20,591 nt of DNA. It comes from Bacteroidales bacterium (lineage in GTDB: Bacteria; Bacteroidota; Bacteroidia; Bacteroidales; P3). A program made the translations under genes and the position numbers. The notes under the pieces were generated by a model, which made no database searches, was not told the DNA's origin, and saw only the letters and a list, made by a program, of their open reading frames with translations. The stretch lies in assembly GCA_017507285.1 (NCBI GenBank), contig JAFWBF010000033.1:1-20591 (forward strand). Reading direction: 5' to 3'. Of this stretch, positions 6,646 through 14,622 are shown in pieces (positions within the stretch are counted from its first letter, which is position 1; the number at the start of each line of letters is the position of its first letter).

Positions 6646-7827
6646 TTATCCTTCTATTTCTTTACGTACTTTTACAAAAGCAGCAATACACTTGTCTAAG
6701 TGTTCTTTTTCGTGAGCTGCCGATATTTGTACACGTATACGAGCTTCGCCCTTAGGTACTACAGGATAGTAGAAACCTGTTACAAATATACCTTCTTCTT
6801 GCATCTTGGCAGCATATTGTTGAGATTTTGCAGCATCGTAAATCATAACGGCACATATTGCCGATTCTGATGGTTTGCAGTCAAAACCTTCTTCGTGCAT
6901 TCTCTTTAAGAAGTAGTCGGTGTTGGCATGAAGTTTGTCTTGAAGTTCGTTGGTTTCGCTCATCATTTCAAACATGCGGATACCTGCTGCTACCAATCCC
7001 GGAGCCAACGAGTTGGAGAACAAATAAGGTCTAGAACGTTGACGTAACATATCAATGATTTCTTTCTTGCCAGTTGTGAAACCACCTACACCACCACCGA
7101 AAGCTTTACCAAGGGTACCGGTAATGATTTCTACTTTACCTTTTAGGTTGTAGCGTTCGGTTACACCGCGACCGGTTTTTCCTACAACACCGGCACTGTG
7201 GCTTTCGTCAACCATAACCATGGCATCGTATTTTTCAGCCAATTCGTATATTTTATCAAGAGGACAAACATTACCGTCCATAGAGAATACTCCATCAGTA
7301 GCTATAAGGCGGAAACGACAATCTTTTGCTTCGATAAGTTTTGCTTCAAGGTCGGCCATATCGGCATTGGCATAGCGGAAACGTTTTGCTTTACACAAGC
7401 GAACGCCGTCGATGATAGATGCGTGGTTAAGAGAGTCGCTAATGATAGCGTCTTCTTCGCCCAAAAGAGGTTCAAACACACCACCGTTTGCATCGAAGCA
7501 AGCAGCATAAAGAATAGTGTCTTCAGTGCCGAAGAACTCTGCAATTTTTTGTTCCAATTTCTTGTGCAAATCTTGACAACCGCAAATGAAGCGAACCGAT
7601 GCCATACCAAAACCGCGTGCATCCATGCCTTCTTTGGCTGCTTTTATAAGTTCGGGATTATTGGCCAAACCCAAATAGTTGTTGGCACAGAAGTTCAAAC
7701 ACTTCTTTCCTTTTACCAAAATTTCTGCTCCTTGTGGAGATTCAATAATACGTTCGTTCTTATATAAACCGGCAGCTTCTATTTCTGCTAATTCTTTTTT
7801 AAGGTGTTCTTGAAATTTATTATACAT
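6646..7827 (-). CDS. kbl: 2-amino-3-ketobutyrate CoA ligase (glycine C-acetyltransferase)
   Basis: A PLP-dependent alpha-oxoamine synthase that splits 2-amino-3-ketobutyrate with CoA into glycine and acetyl-CoA, the second step of threonine breakdown. The 393-residue length fits Kbl. Visible family residues are NNYLGL (49-54), His134 in SLNHASIIDG, the cofactor-binding DESHSAG with Asp207 and His210, and the Schiff-base lysine Lys241 in TGTLGKAFGG. The same fold includes 8-amino-7-oxononanoate synthase and serine palmitoyltransferase, which also occurs in Bacteroidota. The downstream tdh gene and the N-terminal motif FCANNYLGLANNPE support Kbl. A -7 promoter element lies at 7873-7880. The upstream non-coding region contains a 22-bp-period array (8137-8378). 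Confidence 0.95.
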   Translation of the reverse strand: MYNKFQEHLKKELAEIEAAGLYKNERIIESPQGAEILVKGKKCLNFCANNYLGLANNPELIKAAKEGMDARGFGMASVRFICGCQDLHKKLEQKIAEFFGTEDTILYAACFDANGGVFEPLLGEEDAIISDSLNHASIIDGVRLCKAKRFRYANADMADLEAKLIEAKDCRFRLIATDGVFSMDGNVCPLDKIYELAEKYDAMVMVDESHSAGVVGKTGRGVTERYNLKGKVEIITGTLGKAFGGGVGGFTTGKKEIIDMLRQRSRPYLFSNSLAPGLVAAGIRMFEMMSETNELQDKLHANTDYFLKRMHEEGFDCKPSESAICAVMIYDAAKSQQYAAKMQEEGIFVTGFYYPVVPKGEARIRVQISAAHEKEHLDKCIAAFVKVRKEIEG

Positions 7828-7872
7828 AATATCAATATTTTATATGTTATATTTCTATATTAATTATTTTCG

Positions 7873-7880
7873 CAAAAGTA
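7873..7880 (-). promoter_or_regulatory. Probable kbl -7 promoter element
   Basis: TACTTTTG on the minus strand fits TAnnTTTG, 46 bp before the kbl start codon. No convincing -33 element is visible at the usual spacing. Confidence 0.5.
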
Positions 7881-8131
7881 CGCTTTTTTTTCAAAACATC
7901 CATGTATTTTAAAATGTATTTTACAACAATAACACAACATACTGTATAACAAACCTTTATTCTGCAAGGATTATTATTCAAACCATTTCGCTAAAGGCAA
8001 GGGAATTTCTATACAAAAACAGACTTCTTTTGCAAAAATTATTTGTGTTTTTCAGCAGGACATATTCATCCTTTTGAGAGGAATAATTTTTGGGTTGAGT
8101 ACAGAATCGTCATTCCATTTCTACAAATAAG

Positions 8132-8224
8132 AATTCCCTCACGAGGGAATTTTATCTACATCGTGATGTAGTTCCATCTACATCACGATGAAATTTCATC
8201 TGGATCACGAGGGATTTAAGCCTT
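8132..8224. repeat. 22-bp-period repeat, CATCACGA family, four units
   Basis: Unit starts at 8137 (CCTCACGAGGG), 8159 (CATCGTGATGTAG), 8181 (CATCACGATG) and 8203 (GATCACGAGGG) are exactly 22 bp apart. The linkers share TTTCATCTA-like sequence. AATTCCCT-CACG-AGGGAATT (8132-8151) is a perfect 8-bp hairpin. CATCGTGATGTAG (8159-8171) pairs perfectly with CTACATCACGATG (8178-8190) across a 6-nt loop. One unit is thus effectively inverted within the array. Confidence 0.95.
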
Positions 8225-8378
8225 ATATACCGGCCCAATTTTGACAGTATACCATCACACTCGTAATACCCTATTATAAAACTATTGACGATAGGGTGTA
8301 AATGAAGTGACAATATACCATCGTTTTTTGTGATAACATTGGACGGAAGTGGAAAATATACCATAGAGTAACATTCGT
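8225..8378. repeat. Degenerate continuation of the 22-bp array, TATACC type
   Basis: ATATACC or GTATACC occurs at 8225, 8247 and 8313, separations of 22 and 66 (three times 22). A fourth copy at 8356 is 1 bp out of step. TGACA precedes three of the boundaries (8242-8246, 8286-8290 without the final A, 8308-8312). ACCCTAT (8268-8274) and ATAGGGT (8291-8297) form an inverted pair. The spacing joins without a break to the CATCACGA array on its left. Confidence 0.6.
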
Positions 8379-8498
8379 GAAATAGATGTTTTTATTTACA
8401 TTTTGAAATATAAACAACCATACATTAATGGAATTATCAAAAAAACGATCTAGTAGCATGATTCTTATACCATAAAACGAAACAAAACATATCTAATA

Positions 8499-9018
8499 AT
8501 GAAACAAAAATATATTTGCAAACTAATCTATTGTATGGCAATACTTACCTCCGTTGGCTGCGAGATTCATAATCAGAAACAAACAGCAAGTGCAATTTCG
8601 GTTACACAAAATGAATATACAGAAACTGATGATATTCTAAACTATAAATACGGAATTACGGATAGTATCAGAAAGAGAATATTTTTGTCGGAGCTAGCTT
8701 TCCATTATGCTCTCGAAAATGAAAAGCAATAGATAGCATTGTACTATTATATGTGTTTCTTACGAAGATAAATACAAAGATTTCGATCTATATTCTATTG
8801 GACGTTCTGATCCATGGATTTTAGAACCTCTGGAAATAACAGATCTTGAACTGATGGGGCGATATATAGTTGCATACTCTATTCCCGAAGGATATACCTT
8901 GAGCATGGATGAGATACTACAGATGGGAATAAATACAGAAAGTGGCGGATATATAACTGTACATGAATCTTCGTGGTTTGTTTTCCTACCATCCGACATG
9001 AGTAGATATATAATATAG
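8499..9018 (+). pseudogene. Small lipoprotein gene, apparently broken by a stop and frameshift
   Basis: The first part (8499-8732) encodes 77 residues with a lipoprotein signal peptide ending in LTSVGC (Cys21) and a polar remainder, stopping at TAG 8730-8732. A second open stretch of 94 codons in another frame (8737-9018) encodes coding-like sequence, for example YEDKYKDFDLYSIGRSDPW and PEGYTLSMDEILQMG, and has no start codon near its beginning. The junction holds a tandem ATAGATAG (8729-8736). Removing one ATAG copy would place the two parts in one frame but still leave a TAG. The simplest reading is a decayed gene for a lipoprotein of about 170 residues. Alternatively the 77-residue lipoprotein is complete and the rest is a relic. 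I recognise no family. Confidence 0.55.
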
Positions 9019-9222
9019 TTAAAAACGTGTTCTCAAAACAAGACGCACGTTGGAAATTTAAAAGATTCGTATACTCCTAAAAATTGAGAATGCAATGACA
9101 ATGTATTAATCCTACAGTCCTACTTTTCAACCCTTGGCTACAACCAATCAGTGATAAGCATAAAAATATTCCACAACCTTCCATTGATACCATTGTAGTC
9201 TATATCATTATGCACAAAAAAA

Positions 9223-9255
9223 ATGGACCATTGGTATGTGACACCAATAGTCCAT
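9223..9255 (-). terminator. Intrinsic terminator after fabD
   Basis: ATGGACCATTGGT (9223-9235) pairs with ACCAATAGTCCAT (9243-9255), one mismatch and a 7-nt loop. On the minus strand the stem is followed by a run of eight T (9222-9215), the expected form for the end of the fabD transcript. Confidence 0.85.
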
Positions 9256-9284
9256 CGTAAATAATATATTATCAATATTTAATG

Positions 9285-10166
9285 TTATGCGCTCATACAG
9301 TTCGCATCGGCTTTTACTTTCTTTACCAATCCTTGAAGCACTGTTCCCGGACCTACTTCGATAAATTGTTCAGCACCATCGGCAATCATGTTCTGTACAG
9401 TCTTGGTCCAATGCACCGGAGCTGTAAGTTGTGCTATAAGATTGTTTTTTATAGTTTGAGGATCTGTAAACGGAGTTGCGGTAACGTTTTGATAAACGGG
9501 GCAACAAGGCTCAACAAACGCTGTACGCTCTATGGCTTCGGACAGTTCTATACGTGCAGGCTCCATAAGCGGAGAGTGGAATGCACCGCCTACATTTAGA
9601 GGTAATGCACGTTTGGCACCTGCTGCTTTTAATAGCTCACAAGCTTTCTTTATGCCTTCCATCGAACCTGAAATTACCAATTGTCCGGGACTATTATAGT
9701 TGGCAGGAACCACTACCTCATCGGTTATAGTTTTGCAAACATCTTCCACCACAGTATCGTCCAATCCAAGTATTGCCGCCATTGTTGATGGTTTCAACTC
9801 ACATGCTTTCTGCATTGCATTTGCACGTGCTATAACAAGTTTCAACCCGTCTTCAAACTTCATGGCACCTGCTGCCACAAGGGCAGAAAATTCGCCCAAC
9901 GAGTGTCCGGCCACCATATCGGGTTTAAAATCGGCACCCATACTTGCTGCCAATATTGTCGAATGTAAAAATATTGCAGGTTGCGTTACTTTGGTTTGCT
10001 TTAAATCTTCGGCAGTACCCGAAAACATCATATCTGTTATACGAAAACCTATTATATCATTTGCTATCTCAAACAATTCTTTGCACTTCGAATTGTTGTC
10101 GTATAATTCTTTTCCCATACCCACAAATTGGGCTCCCTGACCGGGAAATACGTATGCTTTTTTCAT
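9285..10166 (-). CDS. fabD: Malonyl-CoA:ACP transacylase
   Basis: Transfers malonyl groups from CoA to acyl carrier protein, supplying the chain-extension unit for type II fatty acid synthesis in the cytoplasm. The 293-residue length is typical. The FPGQGAQ motif is at residues 7-13, the nucleophile Ser89 in GHSLGE, the malonate-binding Arg114 in LVIARANAMQ, and the catalytic His197 in GGAFHSPLM. A C-terminal EVGPGTVLQGLVKK is also conserved in the family. The gene stands alone, with a terminator behind it and a -7 promoter element 78 bp in front of its start, rather than in a fab cluster. Confidence 0.97.
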   Translation of the reverse strand: MKKAYVFPGQGAQFVGMGKELYDNNSKCKELFEIANDIIGFRITDMMFSGTAEDLKQTKVTQPAIFLHSTILAASMGADFKPDMVAGHSLGEFSALVAAGAMKFEDGLKLVIARANAMQKACELKPSTMAAILGLDDTVVEDVCKTITDEVVVPANYNSPGQLVISGSMEGIKKACELLKAAGAKRALPLNVGGAFHSPLMEPARIELSEAIERTAFVEPCCPVYQNVTATPFTDPQTIKNNLIAQLTAPVHWTKTVQNMIADGAEQFIEVGPGTVLQGLVKKVKADANCMSA

Positions 10167-10244
10167 CTTTTATTAGTGTTTTTTATTTATAAATACATTT
10201 ATAATAAGCGTATTAGATGTTTATTATACTTGTTATGACTTCTG

Positions 10245-10252
10245 CAAAGATA
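10245..10252 (-). promoter_or_regulatory. Probable fabD -7 promoter element
   Basis: TATCTTTG on the minus strand fits TAnnTTTG and lies about 80 bp before the fabD start, in the 117-bp gap between fabD and the response-regulator gene. The -33 element is not clear. Confidence 0.45.
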
Positions 10253-10283
10253 CATAATAATTGCAAATATCTTTATCTTTATG

Positions 10284-11459
10284 TTACCAATACACGTACT
10301 TTTCTACATCTTCCGAAGTTATCACATCATCACAAAAAACATATAATCGTTCTATTGCGTTCTCCAATTCTCTTACATTTCCTGTCCATGCATAGTTGAC
10401 CATTTGTTCCATAGCGTCATCGCTTATCACCACTTCACGCTCATTAGTAGCTATCAAATTGTCTAGGAAATATTGTGCCAAAATAGGTATATCCTCTCTT
10501 CGCTGGCGCAAGGATGGCACCCTTATTTCTATCACACTAAGTCTATGAAACAAATCTTCCCTAAACCGTCCTTCTTCAATTTCTTTTCTCAAATTTTTAT
10601 TTGTTGCCGATATTACCCTTACATCGATAGGTATCGGTTTTTCGCCACCAACCCTTGTAATCTTTTTCTCTTGCAACACCCTCAGTATTTTTGCTTGTGC
10701 GGGCAAACTCATATCACCTATTTCATCAAGAAACAGAGTTCCACCGTTGGCCTGTTCAAAATCGCCCCTATGCATTTTCACTGCCGAAGTGAAAGATCCT
10801 TTTTCATGTCCAAACAATTGACTTTCTATAAGGTCGGAAGGTATAGCTGCACAATTCAATGTGATAAATGGCTTGTCACTACGCTTGCTACATTCGTGCA
10901 ACAACTGTGCCACCAATTCTTTTCCTGCTCCATTTGGACCTGTTATCAGTACCTTTTCGTTGGTAGGTGCCACTCGGTCTACTAGTTTCATCATTTCTTT
11001 CAACTTTTCCGACTGCCCTATCATCTTTGTGTTAGTAATTGAAGGTTCTTTCAAACTAATACGTTTTTTTACCTTTATTTTTTGTGCCGGTACAGCTTCT
11101 TGAGCACTCAACAATTCGTTTATGGAATGAAGCAACTTATTAATGTCTATAGGTTTTTGCACCATATAGCTAGCACCTCCTCTCATATATTTTAGCACTG
11201 TATCCAAATCAAAGTCCTTCATAGTTACTATAACAGGAACATTATTTTCCACTTTTCTCAATTTTTCAATCAAGGTAAGTGTGTCCATATCTGCATGTTG
11301 AATATCTGATAAAACAATATCATAACCGCAGGTACATATCCTTTCGAACGCCGAACCTCCTGTTTCTTCCACATCAACATGAAAAGACTCATACTCAAGA
11401 AGCTCTTTTAATGAGGTTCTAACCGCATATTCCGAATCTACTAACAATAGTCTTCGCAT
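10284..11459 (-). CDS. Sigma-54-type response regulator lacking a DNA-binding domain
   Basis: A 391-residue NtrC-family protein with a receiver domain (residues 1-120) and an AAA+ domain (about 143-385). The receiver keeps Asp8, the phosphoacceptor Asp52, Thr79 and Lys102. The AAA+ part has the Walker A motif GPNGAGKE (174-181), Walker B GTLFLDEIGD (240-249) and the sensor-2 segment WTGNVRELEN. The sigma-54 contact loop, normally GAFTGA, reads GSFTSA (221-226). The protein ends six residues after TSEDVEKY, so the usual C-terminal Fis-type helix-turn-helix is absent, and no HTH-like reading frame follows the stop. It may work without binding DNA, as FlgR of Helicobacter does, or have lost sigma-54 activation. 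No partner kinase is nearby. It follows the Smr gene by 126 bp. Confidence 0.92.
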   Translation of the reverse strand: MRRLLLVDSEYAVRTSLKELLEYESFHVDVEETGGSAFERICTCGYDIVLSDIQHADMDTLTLIEKLRKVENNVPVIVTMKDFDLDTVLKYMRGGASYMVQKPIDINKLLHSINELLSAQEAVPAQKIKVKKRISLKEPSITNTKMIGQSEKLKEMMKLVDRVAPTNEKVLITGPNGAGKELVAQLLHECSKRSDKPFITLNCAAIPSDLIESQLFGHEKGSFTSAVKMHRGDFEQANGGTLFLDEIGDMSLPAQAKILRVLQEKKITRVGGEKPIPIDVRVISATNKNLRKEIEEGRFREDLFHRLSVIEIRVPSLRQRREDIPILAQYFLDNLIATNEREVVISDDAMEQMVNYAWTGNVRELENAIERLYVFCDDVITSEDVEKYVYW

Positions 11460-11585
11460 ATATTTCTATTAATCTTTAGAATAACTATTTTCATTTAATT
11501 ATTTGCATGAAACAACAGCTATAGCTGAAAGTTTCAATTCTTTAAAAACATTTGATATCATCATATATTGTAAATCATCAATATC

Positions 11586-12707
11586 TCACATCATTTTTGT
11601 ATTCTGACTGAAATATACCTCTGTTGCGCCTACTCCGTATTTTGCCATTGACGCATCGAAATAATGCAACCCTTTGTATTTTTTCAGTTCCTTTATTATT
11701 TCATTTTTAAGTACACCAGATCCAACGCCATGTATAAATATAACCTTTTGCACATGGTTTATTATAGCATCGTTTAAACATTTTCGGAAGAAATCCATCT
11801 GTATTTCAAACTTCGAATGGTCGTCCAAATCGTTGCAATTTGGATACAATGCTTCGATATGTAAATCCACTTCGGCAACATTAGGTTCAACAAAATACTG
11901 TTCCAAAACATTGCCAGGATTTATCACCTTGGCTTTGCGTATCACTATAGGTTCTTGCTGTACATCACCTTTGTCAACCAACACCGGCTTTGACATTTCT
12001 TCTATTGTTGCAATGGCATTGACATCTGATAGTTTTGCCAATGATATCAATAATGCCTTTGCTGACAAGCATCCTATTTCAACATAACTTTCTTCTTTAT
12101 AAAAGCGCGAACCCTTTACTTTGAAATCGGCCGATACTGTATTTAATACCGTTTTGCCACTATCGTAATGAAACATTCCTTGCACAATTCCCCTCATCCA
12201 AAGATCTATATTTTCACGACCAATAGTATCAATATACATTTTACTTTCGGGTGCAATAGCACTATAATCTATGCCTTCAAAGGCAGTTTCGCTTTGCAGA
12301 AAAATACTTGCCAAGAATGTATAAGGAGTTCTGTTAACTATATACACATCCATATCGCCGGTTATAAGCCAACGCTGTTCGTGAGGAACAAAAGCCAAAT
12401 ATATACCCTTGTCTATGTTTCTCACTTCGGGAATCGGACGTAATGCAGATATAGTATCCTCGTCATAACTTATTGTTTCCTGCGACTGTGCAGTTTGTTT
12501 TGCCGGTACTTCCACATCTATATCCTGCTCAAACAATTTACCGGCACCCTGCATAGGTTCCACCTTTATGAGATCTTTTATCAATGTGGGTATATCAAAA
12601 CCTGTATCGTCAGTTACATTTACTATCTGCGAAGAAACTATTTTGGTAACAATTCCTCCTCCTATTTGATTTAAAAACTTTACTTTATCTCCTACTTTCA
12701 ATTTCAT
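11586..12707 (-). CDS. DUF2027 protein with C-terminal Smr domain
   Basis: A 373-residue cytoplasmic protein. The N-terminus (VGDKVKFLNQIGGGIVTKI, residues 5-23) has a KOW/SH3-like appearance typical of DUF2027 proteins. The middle (about 90-235) is beta-rich and uncharacterised. The C-terminus (about 279-366) is a Smr domain, with DLHIE (281-285), HGVGSGVLKNEI (326-337) and YGVGATEV (357-364). Smr domains bind or cut nucleic acids, and MutS2-linked Smr domains act on branched DNA or stalled ribosomes. Proteins of this architecture are, as I recall, restricted to Bacteroidota, and their role is unknown. The conserved HGxG residue positions suggest a potentially active nuclease motif. The gene starts 18 bp after the mpl stop and so is probably cotranscribed with it. 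Confidence 0.9.
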   Translation of the reverse strand: MKLKVGDKVKFLNQIGGGIVTKIVSSQIVNVTDDTGFDIPTLIKDLIKVEPMQGAGKLFEQDIDVEVPAKQTAQSQETISYDEDTISALRPIPEVRNIDKGIYLAFVPHEQRWLITGDMDVYIVNRTPYTFLASIFLQSETAFEGIDYSAIAPESKMYIDTIGRENIDLWMRGIVQGMFHYDSGKTVLNTVSADFKVKGSRFYKEESYVEIGCLSAKALLISLAKLSDVNAIATIEEMSKPVLVDKGDVQQEPIVIRKAKVINPGNVLEQYFVEPNVAEVDLHIEALYPNCNDLDDHSKFEIQMDFFRKCLNDAIINHVQKVIFIHGVGSGVLKNEIIKELKKYKGLHYFDASMAKYGVGATEVYFSQNTKMM

Positions 12708-12725
12708 AACACTGTAAGTCCCTTA

Positions 12726-14093
12726 TCATTTTATTATTTTATTTGCAAGATCATTAAAATCAACTCCATCAAAATTGCCCGAACTCATCAGCAACAAATT
12801 GGCATTATTCCAATCCATAGCCACAATATCAGCTTTCAATTGTTTAGAATCGGTATACACCTTTATATTGTCATTTTCGAATGCTTGAAGTACTCTTTGA
12901 GAATCTAAAGGAGGCAATTTTTTATGCTCCACAGCATGAGGATTGAAATAAACCACAGCCTCATCGGCAACATCCATACTACCTGCATATTGCGATAGGA
13001 AAGCCTCGGTTAGGCTACTAAAAGTATGCAACTCCATACATGCCACCAACCTACGAGAAGGATACTGTTCCTTCATAGCCGATATGGTTGCCTTCAACTT
13101 TGATGGTGCATGAGCAAAATCTTTATAAACTGCAGCATTATCATTCTTTTTAACCAACTCCAATCGCTTGGATGCGCCTTTGAATGATGTTATAGCATTG
13201 TAGAAAACCTCGTCGGCTACTCCCAAACAACGGCATACATTCATAGCACCCATAAGGTTGAGCAAATTATGAGTGCCAAATATCTGAAGCTCCACTTTTG
13301 TTTTACCTACAAGAAGTTTGGTAACACCATTTTCGACGACAAAGTTTGGCACATCGTAGGGTATCGCCTCTATATCAGCCCGACAGTTTTGCCCTATCAC
13401 CTTTACATTTTCATCATTGGCACAATATATGAGTTTCCCTTTTGGAGTAATAAGGTTTGCAAACTTCACAAACTGCTCCTTGTAAATCTCGAACGTTGGA
13501 AAAACATTAATATGATCCCATGCCACCCCACTTATAAGGGCAATGTCGGGCTTATACAAATGAAACTTTGGACGTCTGTCTATTGGCGAAGTCAAGTATT
13601 CATCACCCTCAAGCACCATCACACCTGCATCATCGCTAAGTCTTACCATAACTTCGAAACCTTCCAACTGGGCACCAACCATATAGTCGGTTTTTACACC
13701 AGCATATTGCAACACATGTAATATCATGGCTGTAACAGTAGTCTTTCCATGGCTTCCACCAATAACCACCCTTGTCTTGTGCTTCGATTGTTCATACAAA
13801 TATTCAGGATAAGAAAATATCCTAATGCCAAGCTCTTTGGCTCGTAAAAGTTCCGGATTATCTATCCGCGCGTGCATACCAAGTATCACAGCGTCCAAAT
13901 CCGAAGTAATACGTTCCGGATTCCAACCTATAGTATCAGGTAGCAATCCATACTTCTCCAATCTGGACTTGGCAGGGTCAAAAATCTCATCATCCGACCC
14001 CGATACTTTATAGCCTTTCTGGTGCAAGGCTATGGCAAGATTGTGCATCGCACTACCGCCTATGGCAATGAAGTGTACTCTTGTCATACTCAT
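12726..14093 (-). CDS. mpl: UDP-N-acetylmuramate:L-alanyl-gamma-D-glutamyl-meso-DAP ligase
   Basis: Mpl joins recycled murein tripeptide to UDP-MurNAc, allowing reuse of peptidoglycan peptides. The protein belongs to the Mur ligase fold. It has an N-terminal Rossmann-like motif IHFIAIGGSAMHNLA, the ATP-binding GSHGKTTVTAM (about residues 113-123), EGDEYLTSPIDRRPKF, the central-domain SGVAWDHINVFPT, and the C-terminal FAHAPSKLKAT and LMSSGNFDG. The EGDEY..D.RPKF segment separates Mpl from MurC. I start it at the ATG at 14093; a second ATG at 14087 (MTRVHFIAIGG) is equally possible. A longer frame from a TTG at 14120 is unlikely because that codon lies inside a -7 promoter element. An Smr-domain gene follows after 18 bp. 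Confidence 0.93.
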   Translation of the reverse strand: MSMTRVHFIAIGGSAMHNLAIALHQKGYKVSGSDDEIFDPAKSRLEKYGLLPDTIGWNPERITSDLDAVILGMHARIDNPELLRAKELGIRIFSYPEYLYEQSKHKTRVVIGGSHGKTTVTAMILHVLQYAGVKTDYMVGAQLEGFEVMVRLSDDAGVMVLEGDEYLTSPIDRRPKFHLYKPDIALISGVAWDHINVFPTFEIYKEQFVKFANLITPKGKLIYCANDENVKVIGQNCRADIEAIPYDVPNFVVENGVTKLLVGKTKVELQIFGTHNLLNLMGAMNVCRCLGVADEVFYNAITSFKGASKRLELVKKNDNAAVYKDFAHAPSKLKATISAMKEQYPSRRLVACMELHTFSSLTEAFLSQYAGSMDVADEAVVYFNPHAVEHKKLPPLDSQRVLQAFENDNIKVYTDSKQLKADIVAMDWNNANLLLMSSGNFDGVDFNDLANKIIK

Positions 14094-14117
14094 ATATTGT
14101 CGTATTACTTGTGCCTG

Positions 14118-14125
14118 CAAAATTA
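14118..14125 (-). promoter_or_regulatory. Probable mpl -7 promoter element
   Basis: TAATTTTG on the minus strand fits TAnnTTTG about 25 bp upstream of the chosen mpl start. It decides the start: the TTG codon at 14120-14118 would lie within the promoter. Confidence 0.5.
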
Positions 14126-14527
14126 CTTATTTTTTTCTGTTTTTACCAGTTTTGACCTACAAAATAGTGAAAATATACATATTTTAAAAAATCAGATTAA
14201 TAGTACAAGCCATAAGGAAGAACCGCAACAAAAACATTTACAATCATTTATATCATCACACAAAGAAGCACTAAAAATTAATATTTCATCTACTTTTTTT
14301 TCAACTTTCATGAGTTTTTGGTGCAAAAAATCCATTTTTCAAAGTCCCAAAACCCATTTTCAACAATATTTTAATGGTAAAATATCACGAAATTTCTCGC
14401 AAAAAAACAAGAGAACCGTCGACCCAAAACATGCCAATCCTACCAATAAAAAACAACCAAAACAAACCTAAAACCATAGCCACACACAGAAAAAAAATAC
14501 AATAACAAAATATTTAAGCGATAAAAA

Positions 14528-14558
14528 TTGTTTATCCAACAAAAACTTACTACCTTTG
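14528..14558 (+). promoter_or_regulatory. fba promoter, Bacteroidota type
   Basis: TACCTTTG (14551-14558) fits the -7 consensus and TTG (14528-14530) lies 20 bp upstream as the -33 element. This is the best promoter match in the window. The predicted leader is about 55-60 nt. Confidence 0.75.
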
Positions 14559-14622
14559 CCCCATGAAAAGAACATAACAAAACGTTTATAAAAGACTAAT
14601 AATTAATTAAAAACAATACGAT

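Larger units (their letters stand above)
7828..8498. other. 671-bp divergent intergenic region
   Basis: Lies between the divergently transcribed kbl and the small lipoprotein gene. It contains the kbl promoter, the two-part 22-bp-period array (8132-8378) and AT-rich sequence. I see no credible coding sequence; short reading frames on the minus strand (8152-8459) run through the repeats. Confidence 0.6.
14094..14622. other. Divergent intergenic region between mpl and fba
   Basis: A 529-bp AT-rich gap holding the mpl promoter at the left and the fba promoter at the right (14528-14558). The middle (about 14160-14520) is A-rich on the plus strand. Its long open frame (14022-14471) has no homology-like features, a low-complexity composition and a start inside mpl, so I regard it as non-coding. 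Confidence 0.6.

Noticed and set aside
8152..8459. Two short minus-strand frames
   Set aside because: They lie over the 22-bp repeats and show no coding features.
14118..14120. TTG start for mpl giving 464 residues
   Set aside because: It lies in a TAnnTTTG promoter element, and the family normally begins right before the HFIAIGG motif.
14022..14471. 149-codon plus-strand reading frame
   Set aside because: Starts inside mpl on the other strand and continues through A-rich non-coding sequence; no domain or hydrophobic pattern.
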